DNA of 27,954 nucleotides from Ettlia oleoabundans (lineage: Eukaryota; Chlorophyta; Chlorophyceae; Chlamydomonadales), in contig JAAMXP010002809.1 of assembly GCA_019693395.1 (NCBI GenBank), positions 1 to 27,954 on the forward strand. Direction: 5' to 3'. The position numbers and the translations under genes were made by a program. This document shows, piece after piece, positions 19,629 to 27,954 of the stretch. Under the pieces are notes generated by a model. That model had not been told where the DNA came from, searched no databases, and worked only from the letters and a program-made list of their open reading frames with translations. Numbering within the stretch: the first letter of the stretch is position 1; each line of letters opens with the position of its first letter.

Positions 19629-22600
19629 TTAATTGACTTCCAAGTTTTCAGGCCATGCCTCCCACTTGGCAAGATCTGTTGATGTCAGATGTGGCCGGAT
19701 GGTTGCCAATGCAACTGTGAAATGTTGTTGGCGTACTTGACATGCTGCACGTGGGAGGAGCATGACAGAGCAATCCAGAAAGGATTAGTCACGTAGATTT
19801 TAAGAACAGTAGGGCAATATACACGGTGAACAACAGATAAAACGTCATCAACGGAGTGGGCCCACTCACCTTGAACATGTTCTCGCAAAGCTGCCATAGC
19901 TGCCTCTCTACAAAGTGCTGCAAGTTCAGCACCTGCAGCGAGGTGCAGTACTGGCATTTGGAAGGTCTGCAGACTTGCGCAATGCATAGCCACTTTATAT
20001 GCATGCAGTCAAGAGAGGCCTTGAAAGATTTCCAAGGCTTGCTGCTGTTGTCGTCCAGGCAGAGTGCATCCACGCGCCTGTAAAGCAGCCCGTGCATGCT
20101 GCAATGGCAGCCAAGTCTACGTCCATCGCAAGTGGAATGTTGCGAGTGTGGATCTGCATGTACAGATGTGGGAGCGGATAAGACCCACTGCAAAACGTTT
20201 ATGACTGCAGTCGTGTGATGTGCAACTCGGTAAGCTTGTCTGTACCCTACTGGCCTGTAGAGCCTGCAAGCGCCCTAGCTCATCGGGTGGAGGCACATAC
20301 ACAACCATGTCAAAGCGCCCAGGCCTGCAGACATGATCTCTAGCAGGTTATCGTGCAGAACCTTGTTCGACAACAAGCTTGGAACTCGCAAGCAAACTGC
20401 TGTTGGTGTCAACATTCTGGTGGAAACTATCGTTGTCACGTGAACAGGGTTACTAAGACCCTTTTGCCACTTTTTCCCTTGTCCTGCCTAAGGAGGGCTG
20501 CATCCAGCGCTCGAGGCCGATTTGTAGCGCCAATTATCAGCACCCCTTGCGAGAGTTCCAGTCCATCCATTTCGGTGAGAAGCGAGGATAACAAGCGGGT
20601 TGTTGCTTCGGTTGCCTGGTCTCCATTAACCCGCTTGCCTGCTCATGTGTGTGCATGTGTGGGTGTGTGGGAGGGGGGGGGGGGGNNNNCGTGGTGAGCG
20701 CATGCTCGTGCGTAGACGCGCGTGCACACAACATTGCCAAACAAATGTCGGATGAAAACCCAGGCAAAACATCTTACTAATGGACATGATAGACAATGTG
20801 CGGCATCCAGTGTCCATAAAATAGCCAGAGACACGACGACACATCGGTGCACAGCACTTACCTACCAGCAAGTCCAATTCATCAAGAAACACAATTGAAG
20901 GTGCCACAAGGCGGGCTCGTCTGCAACCACCGACGTTAAGTGATAGCAGGGTGCAGCAACAGGCTGGCTGGTAGCGATCCTGGAATACTGCTGCCATGAA
21001 ACACGGGTGTACCATGACCCACATGGTGATGTACCTCACATACTCGCCTGAACGTCTCCCTAACAACCGCCTCTCCTTCACCAACATACATGCTGTAAAG
21101 CTGCGTCCCTGCACCCATAAATGTCTTGTATTGTAGCCCGGATTTATTTCCCCAGGAGTGCAAGATGTGCAGATTTTGTAAATATCACAATCCAAACTGT
21201 GTCTCTTGGTTTCTACCAACACTGCGACGGCGTACAGCAGCAAACAAGCTTGCCAGATATAGGGATGAGGGTTGCGCCACTGGCATTTGCGGCAGCATTG
21301 ACTAACGTGGTCTTGCTGCATCCAGGCGGCCCATGCAGCAAGACGCCTCTGCAAGAAACAAGTCGTGCGCCGTTCAAGCCAACAAACTGAATAAAGTGAG
21401 CAGGTTTGCAACCTTGTCAATGTTTTCATACTTGCTGTTGTTTGCGGCATGCAGAACCAGGGCACCTGGGTGGTGTTAACCCTACTCGCTCAAATGCAAT
21501 GGCATGCCTTAGCGGCCACTCCACGGCTTGCCTGCATCGTGACGCAGCGATGCATGGACATGGGCAGCACAACCAGTGTCAATGTGAATAAACACCCTCC
21601 ACCTCCAAACAATAAGTTGTGGTCCCTTACTTAAGCTTCAGCTTTACGGCATTCAGTCCTCCAATGTCGTGCCAGCTGCATATATATGGTGACAACATGC
21701 GATGGGGGCTGCAGCGACATGTACACTGTCTCATTAAAGTAAATGACAATGTTGAGGGCGCACTTGATGGTCCTAAGTTTCGCTGCCGCGCCTCTTGCCA
21801 ATGATGGCCCAACTCGCTTCATTCCAGCAGCAAAGTTGTCCAGCGTGACGGGCAAAAAACCATGCGAATCCACTGGCAGCAGCTGGTTAGACTGGTTAGC
21901 CTCCTGCCGGCCCGCCTGCTGGAAAATGCTGGGTTGTGCAGCGCCAGAACGTCTATCGCCTGATGGCCTTTGTATCGCTTTTCCCAAAAGTCCGTTTACT
22001 GGCACTCTCTCCGACGCAGCGATGATGGTGGTCATAGCAGCTTCCCGGCAGAGCGCCCGCAGATCTGCCCCGGTATAGCCATGGCACTCGGAGGCCAACC
22101 TGCGCTCCGTTTATCAAACAGAAAATCATGAGACACATCCCGTATAAAACTAAGAGCTGCACGCTTTGTGGGGCATCACGTACCGCTGCAAGTCCACAGA
22201 CTTGTCGAGAGGCAGGTGACGTGAAGCAATTTGCAGGATGTTTGCCCTTGCTGCTGCATCTGGGACGGGCACAAGTACCTCTCGATCCAGCCTGCAGCAA
22301 CACACACTCATTTGCTCCCAAATGCTAAGAGATGGGTCTGAATCTTCACGGGGGTCAGTTACCTGCCTGGACGCCTGAGGGCCGGGTCGACGGCATTGGG
22401 CCTGCTGGTGGCACCCACTACCAAGATATGTCCATCCAGCTGTTGCTTGTCCTGGCCTACTGGCCCCATTTGCTTGCCATGTGGTTCGAGAGCTGCTACA
22501 CCATCCAAGAGAGTTAGCAGTTGACCCACTATCCGCACCTCGTGCTGTCGTGCAATTTCTCTCCGGGGGCACAGCGTATCCACCTGCCGGGTAAGCAGGC

Positions 22601-23789
22601 CGGGCATCAGGAGCAACATATGTTGGTGTGGCAGATTGTTGATCAATGATGCCAAAACACCAAAAATGGCCCCAGGTCCTGCAAACTGAGGGATGCAGGC
22701 AACAGGCAGACTCTTCAGAGCATGGAGCGAAACAGCCTGCCTCATCCAAAAAGACCACCACCGGTAGGCCAAACTTAGCATCCTTGCGCGCCATTTTAAA
22801 TATTTCACGCAGTCGCCGTTCTGACTCGCCTGCACCAATTTCAGGATGGCCTGATAAAAGCTGTGAGCACAGATTACCTGGCTGTGGGAACAGCAAACAA
22901 TGAGCAGGTTTCAGGCAGACATTCCATTTAACAGCGAAACGATGAGCACATAATACACCTAACGCCTGCCTGCAAAAGTGCCTGCTATGGATGCGGCCGT
23001 TATCAAGTGCAATACTGCACCACACTCTTTGGCAATAACATGCACTGCGGAAGATTTGCCGCATCCTGAAGGCCCATGCAAGAGAACGCCCTTGGGCCAC
23101 CGAACCCCAAGCTGTGCTGCCATGCTGGTATGCTGCACTGGCCAGAAAAGTGCCTGTATGCATGGTTCGGTGCTAACAGGTTGGATTTGCATACAAGAAA
23201 TGAGTGGCTTCAGGTTGACAAAGGCGGAGCAAGGCATCACTCCCTTGTGGCCGTTGGTAACTACAGCCACCACCACTGCCACTGCAACGGGCACCGCCAC
23301 TGCAGTGACTTCCGCCTGCACAAGCGCTCCGCTGTTTCCCCACCTGCCAAGAAACACAACAATCAGCACAAAATATCCTCACACCTCTCGCAGAGCGTCA
23401 AGGATGGCATCCATACCAGCCAGCAGCCAGCCAGCTGGTTGTTGGGTAATAACCACGTCAGGGCTGGAGCGAGTGTTGGCAATCCATCGTGGGCTGCTAT
23501 CACGCGAAGCATCAAGAGCAGCGCCGGCTGCTTCCAAGTCGCAAGAGGCTGGATTTGCAGCCTCACTGTGCGGGACCGCCATACGTACTACCCAGTCCCA
23601 CCCACAGTCGTCGAGATTGCCGGCCGCGCCAGTCAGGTGGGCAGCACCGGCGGTTACACCGCGTGTTACACGTTTATACTGCCTGTCCACTGGCGTCCGT
23701 CCGTGCAGTGCCAAACCTGTTTTGGTGTTTTCGGCCTGCCCGACGCAGGTGTCATTGCGATTTGCAGAGCCATGTTCCGAAATCCAGCC
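19629..23789 (-). CDS. AFG2B: AFG2-family AAA+ ATPase, closest to AFG2B/SPATA5L1 (5' end unresolved)
   Basis: AFG2 ATPases are hexameric, CDC48-like unfoldases; yeast Afg2/Drg1 strips Rlp24 from pre-60S particles, and human AFG2B works with AFG2A.

Domain 1 has Walker [21 protein letters not shown], Walker B VVVFLDE with DTLCPRRE, sensor [18 protein letters not shown], and [15 protein letters not shown]. The linker WHDIGGL leads to domain 2: Walker [10 protein letters not shown] (Cys-Ser is typical of AFG2), [17 protein letters not shown], Walker [15 protein letters not shown]...[36 protein letters not shown] favours AFG2B.

Exons, 5' to 3': (<=23789)-23385, 23153-22970, 22829-22741, 22583-22363, 22291-22184, 22099-21764, 21675-21631, 21531-21466, 21348-21254, 21108-21048, 20920-20862, 20638-20488, 20324-20255, 20153-20078, 19932-19870, 19743-19629 (TAA). 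Seven introns fit best with GC donors. The visible part is about 715 aa and the start codon is not identified. Confidence 0.88.
20639..20861 (-). other. Intron of the AFG2B-like gene containing a poly-G run and an assembly gap
   Basis: GTAAGT donor next to 20862 and CAG acceptor before 20638. A G-run is interrupted by four N at 20686-20689, next to a TGTG-rich stretch. The gap lies inside the intron and does not affect the coding sequence. Confidence 0.85.
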
Positions 23790-24027
23790 TCAGTGCTGAG
23801 CACGCTGACTTGGCCGGCCAGGTGTCAACATTCAAGGACACCTGACGCAATTTTGTGCCGGAGGGTTGCTAAGCTTGTAATGATGTGTTAGACATCAGGC
23901 AAAACACTAGTAATATACCTTTGTATGATAAGCTCATGCAGTTGGGCAGGGAGGAGGGAGCCAATGGGGGCTTGCGCGCCCCTCCTTGGGACCCCCCGCT
24001 TATCGCTAGCGCACACGGTAATGTTCA
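23790..24027. other. Spacer between NLE1 and the AFG2B-like gene
   Basis: Both neighbours are on the minus strand. This 238-bp interval must hold the NLE1 3' untranslated region and probably the promoter and first exon of the ATPase gene. I could not fix an ATG with a good donor. Short candidates are MSNTSLQA near 23895 and MLTPGRPSQRAQH near 23830, neither convincing. Confidence 0.4.
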
Positions 24028-27000
24028 TCACTTGCGCCACAATCTAAGCAGCTTGTCCTTGCTGCCGCTGGCCACTGCTTTGCCGTTGGGGCTCCAGTCC
24101 ACGCTGCACAGGTTTGTGTGCATGTAATGAAAATAGAGTTGTGGGGCATTTCCCGCCATGATGTCCCAATGAGTCCCTTTGATTTTACGCCTACAATGTG
24201 CACCTTGCTTGCCAAAACAGATGCAGTGGGGTCCTTGGGGGCAATGGTGCTCAGAATGTGCGATGTCAAGGCTGCCCACCTGAATACCTCATCTGCATGT
24301 CCCGGCAGGTCCATCAGAAGCTTCTTACGGCACATATCCCAAACCTTCAGTGTGCTGTCCTTGCTGCCACTTACCAACAGGCGGCTGTCAGCTGCCCAAG
24401 CGACCTGCGCTTGGAGTTTGATGTACCAGCAAGTCCTATATTACCAGAAGTGGTCACCCCACCTGCCGAGAGACAACTGGTTCCCTGACGCCGTGCATAA
24501 ATATGCACTGCATGCATATGGGTGCCTTGGGTTTGTTACCTGGTAGACTGGCCCAACGTGTCCACGAAGGGTTGCAATGAAAGTGCCTGTGAAGCCATCC
24601 CAAAGTTTCACTGTACAGCGATGTCCGCAAGTTTGTATGATCAGCAGACGCAGACAGGAAAGAACATGTGTCATACCGCACTCGGTCCAGAGTATCAAAG
24701 ATACGATTCTGCCATTTAACAGAAGAATGCAAGAGCGCAATCAATATGTTTGGCTGAGGGTGTGTGGAGTGGGGGGATGCCCAATGTGCGCAGCTATCCC
24801 AGTCGTGCATTCCAGGACACAAGGGCAGGAACACACCTGACTTGTCAAAGGATGCGCTAGCAATCCATCGGCTATCAGGAGAAAACATTACCTGCACGCT
24901 TGAATCGTTTCCCCATTTCATCTCAGATAAAGTTGAAGTAACTATTTATATTGATCGTTGCGCCGCAATTGCACATGTTTCCATGTCAGTAGCAACAAAA
25001 GCACAATACCACATCTAAGAATGCAAGACGATGCCTGCCTGGTTGATGAGTTGCGTGTGGCCAGTCATCCGTGCGCGCGGCTGCTTTTGAGTGGAGGGCT
25101 CCCATAGGAACAGGGTGAAATCATCACTGCCTGCACCCCCGTGCAAAAGAAATGCATGGGCGTATATCAGCAGCCATGCAAACATTGGACACGTACACAC
25201 GGCCGCGCACACACATGGATGCATAAAGGCCACGCTAAGGCAAGAGGGGGTTTATATGCATGCCTGTAACCAAACGCTCCGGTTGACCACCACATACAGC
25301 ATCGTAGCGCTGCTGTGCCGCAACTTTGTTGGCATCTGCACCCATTACAGTGTCTCTCATGTCGGCAATGAAGCCGTATAAAGTACCATATTGCTCAAAC
25401 GACATCCTGAAGGCACGCAAGCATGCCTTAAACTTCCACAATGCAGGGCCAACAGAGGCGGAAAATGACTGCAGCCCACCGTGGTTCCCCAGTCTTGTAC
25501 CAATATGATCAAAAGCTCCAGTGCGCAGTACATAGTCTGTACCGGGGCATGCATGGGGGCGCGGGTGGGGTTGGGGTTTCTTGTGCAGCAGCATGGTTGC
25601 AAAGTTTGCTTAGTGCAGGACTGGGCTGTGCAAGTGTTGTGGCATTTGCCAACTCGCCAACCTGTGCTTAGGCTCATTGTGTTGACCCAGTGGCCGTGCC
25701 CCTTTAGACTGCAAGTGACAACAGAGCAAGTGCGATGCATATTACTGCGCGCCATAATTGCAACATGTTCTAGGTTACTCACCCACCGGTACCATTACAT
25801 GGAAGGGCACCAATGCTTCCCCACCCAAACCCTTGCCCCTGTCCACTCACACGAATGTCCTTGCCTTTCCAGACTGGCCGATTTGTTGTGCACGTGACCC
25901 TAAGCTTGGCAGGGTCACGTGTGTGTAAGGCTGGTTCTCGTAGATTGTTTGGTAGATGCCCCCCCCCCCCACCCACCCACCCCCCCCACACACACACCAC
26001 CATCACCACCAATGGGCCTCCACGAAACTTGGTTCAAAGGTCGGCCAGGGGGACGGTACAGCCTGCAGTACGCGTTTTGGCTTGGCCAACCCACTTGAGC
26101 GCATCCAATGCCGTGTTTAAATCTGTTTCATGCGGTGGATGCCCTGGGACACTTGGGTGTGCAATTGTGCCACGTTCCATTGTACTAAGTGCAGGTTTAA
26201 TGAGGGTTCAATTTTGTTGCGATGCCGGCCAGCTCAGCGCAGCCAAACCTCGCTTGAGCAGGGCCACAGCAGGCAGTCAGCTGGCTCCCAGTCCTTGCCA
26301 GCCTACTAGCACCCAGCCAAAAGGCAGCTGTGCTGCGAGGAGCGGCAGTTATACATGCAGCACAGTGAGGCTGTCCAATGGACTATTTGGACTATTGGAA
26401 CTGTCTTTGTTGCTTGCAAGTGTGTTGTTCTCTTGGACCATCACAATTGCCCTGCTTTCCTGTTTTTTGAACAGGACAGCAGTACATCCAAACAAGCACC
26501 TCCGAAAAAGTGCCCCACCTCCCCCGCCAGCCCTGCCGCCATTACAGAAACCAATAATATATTACAACTGACCTACATGGGACATGCGTGCTCGCTTTGA
26601 CACACAACACACAACACACAACACAAGCACGCACCCACACACACCTTCTGATCATCCTGCCCTCTGCAGCTGTCCATACATTGATGCTGCAATCTCGAGC
26701 AGCACTAAAGATAAATCCATCGCCACCCCACTTAACTTGAGTGACTGCCTGGGTATGGTTGCTCATTGTCAATACACAGCGCCTGTGCCATGAGAATGGG
26801 ACATTTGCAAGGTGCTTGTGCGATGTGCGCAGTGAGCCGATTGCATTAAAACGTGACATCGCCCACAAAGAGCGAACCACGAGGTTGATGGGAGCAGTAT
26901 GAAACGATACAGATCATGCTTGCAAGCGGCCAACCGTTGTGGTCATCTATGAAGTATGGACTGCCCCAACACATCAACAAAATTTTGGATTTTCCCTCCA

Positions 27001-27702
27001 CATAATCAAAGCAATCGCCAATGCTGCATTCAGAACCTCCACCCACCGTGTGTTAGCCTCCCAGACTTTGATGGTGGCGTCCTTGCTGCCGCTGCAGAAA
27101 CGGCGACATGGGAGCTCGATGTGGGCCGGCTCCCATGCAATGCTGGTGATAAACTTGCAATGGCCCTGCATGTTCCGTGAAAACGTATTTAACGCAGGTA
27201 AATGAGAACTCATTTCAAGAAGGTAAACTTGAGTTGGTTACATTGTACACGCTGATGCTCCCAGTGGCAAACATGACACAAACCAGTGAGAAGTGCTGGC
27301 AAGGTGTATTCAACATGCAAGTGGCGGCACTTGACACCTTGCACTTCCCTAATGCAATGCCTGTCGATGGATCCCACAGGAAAAGGGCACCGTCATGATC
27401 GCCTGGAGCAAATTAAATAGCTGGTTGTGTCTGAGGATTATGATGCGGAGCAACGTCTACCAGTATTGCTGCAATACACGCGCGCATGTGGGCATACACA
27501 CGCACACGCAAACAGCTGCAGTAGGACAAACATGAACCACCTGCAACAACGTAACATTAACCACCTGAAGCAACAATAGCTGCATCAGGGCTCCAAGCAA
27601 CAACAAGCACCCAGCTGGAATGCCCTTTGCATGAGTATTGGGGTGACTGCATGACACAAACTAGGAGCAGCACCTTGGCAGTTCGGGTCGGGTTCCATGT
27701 GA
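24028..27702 (-). CDS. NLE1: Notchless homolog NLE1/Rsa4, WD40 ribosome-assembly factor (5' end beyond window)
   Basis: NLE1/Rsa4 is a WD40 propeller protein on nuclear pre-60S particles; its N-terminal UBL-like domain contacts the Rea1/Midasin ATPase, which pulls it off.

The C-terminal propeller is clear: CKGHSSWVLVVAWSPDAAIV, DHDGALFLWDPSTG, ITSIAWEPAHIELPCRRF, AVTQVKWGGDGFIFSAARDC, LKGHGHWVNTMSLSTDYVLR, TGAFDHIG, GGQPERLVTGSDDFTLFLWE, MFSPDSRWIASASFDKSVKL, LRGHVGPVYQVAWAADSRLL, SGSKDSTLKVWD, LPGHADEVFSVDWSPNGKAV, then DKLLRLWRK and TGA.

Exons, 5' to 3': 27702-27674 (tentative), 27646-27565, 27402-27338, 27165-27047, 26782-26645, 25708-25662, 25536-25480, 25335-25264, 25130-25039, 24891-24837, 24610-24540, 24404-24280, 24103-24028. 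Donors after 25264 (GCATGC) and 25039 (GCAGGC) are GC. The N-terminal NLE domain and first blade were not found and should lie right of the window. Confidence 0.94.
25961..26000. repeat. C-rich and CA simple repeat
   Basis: A run of C, then CCCA units, then a CA run, all inside the long NLE1 intron. Confidence 0.9.
26600..26644. repeat. ACACA-type simple repeat
   Basis: CACAA/CACACAA units followed by CACGCACCCACACACAC. It directly abuts the donor of the long NLE1 intron (minus strand GTGTGTGTGGG). Confidence 0.9.
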
Positions 27703-27954
27703 CTGTCTGTTTGCTTGTTATCACAGAAACACGCACCTATGCCTACTGAGAGCGCAACAAAATCTAGTATATTGCATCATTGGTTATAGGGAGTTTAAGG
27801 GGCGTTGGACACCAGAGACACACGGAAAGGCAGCCCGACGCACGGAATGCCTCCGACACCTGCCTCACCTGCCCAACGCTTGTACGCTTTGCGCTGGCAA
27901 CAAGCGTGGGGCCTTAATGGGGCCTGCAGCAGGCGCGCGCGCGCGCCGGGCCCC
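27703..27954. other. Right-edge region, 5' side of NLE1
   Basis: This should contain further upstream NLE1 intron or exon sequence on the minus strand, but I could not recognise the missing first WD blade. The last 25 bases are an alternating GC run (GCGCGCGCGC), a likely place for an assembly break. Confidence 0.4.

Larger units (their letters stand above)
25709..26644 (-). other. 936-bp intron of NLE1, the longest in the gene
   Basis: The flanking exons join in phase to give EGRMIRSLKGHGHWVN, so this whole interval is intronic. It is six to ten times longer than the other introns. It contains C-rich and CA-rich simple repeats (about 25960-26000 and 26600-26644). A 252-codon plus-strand open frame inside it has no motif. 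I see no mobile-element signature, but an old insertion could explain the length. Confidence 0.75.

Noticed and set aside
22150..23163. 337-codon minus-strand open frame over the AAA+ gene
   Set aside because: It reads through several introns and is out of frame with the AAA+ motifs in parts; only the pieces that match spliced exons are coding.
25813..26571. 252-codon plus-strand open frame
   Set aside because: It lies wholly inside the long NLE1 intron, is built on simple repeats and low-complexity sequence, and shows no domain.

Overview
The window is nuclear DNA of a eukaryotic microalga. Genes are split into many short exons (29 to about 380 nt) with introns of roughly 70-230 nt that almost all end in a CAG acceptor. 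There are no bacterial operons or Shine-Dalgarno sites. A chlorophyte green alga is the best guess, from the AFG2-type ATPase sequence, retroelement type and intron style. The unusually high share of GC-AG introns in two genes also leaves a dinoflagellate or another alga possible. Taxonomy is inference.

The layout has two halves. Positions 1 to about 18,300 are repeat-rich. They hold four copies of one unrecognised interspersed repeat, called R1 here: copies A at 1494-2998 (+), B at 10331-11496 (+), D at 11508-about 12490 (+, interrupted) and C at 15044-16599 (-). R1 is bounded by CCACCCC and GGGGTGG, and where two ends meet they form a 25-nt perfect-arm hairpin with a constant 11-nt spacer. 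The same half has two decayed reverse-transcriptase remnants of Penelope-like type (4444-5925 and 17818-18262, both -), two copies of one ankyrin-repeat exon (3024-3147 + and 13986-14671 -), and a short C-terminal gene fragment next to copy B. Between these lies one apparently intact gene, a BAHD-family acyltransferase of about 11 exons (6478 or 6727 to 9348, +).

Positions about 19,600 to the right edge hold two housekeeping genes head-to-tail on the minus strand. One is the WD40 protein Notchless (NLE1/Rsa4; visible 24028-27702, 5' end outside the window). The other is a two-domain AAA+ ATPase of the AFG2 family, closest to AFG2B/SPATA5L1 (19629 to at least 23789). Both families act in cytoplasmic or late nuclear maturation of the 60S ribosomal subunit, so the pair is a small ribosome-assembly neighbourhood.

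The most striking observation is splice-site usage. When exons are joined so that conserved protein motifs are continuous, about 7 of 15 introns in the AFG2B-like gene and 2 of 12 in NLE1 need a GC donor instead of GT. The acyltransferase gene shows none in about 10. Gene models were built by hand from motif continuity and phase. Exon edges in the conserved cores are good; the 5' ends of all three genes are not resolved.
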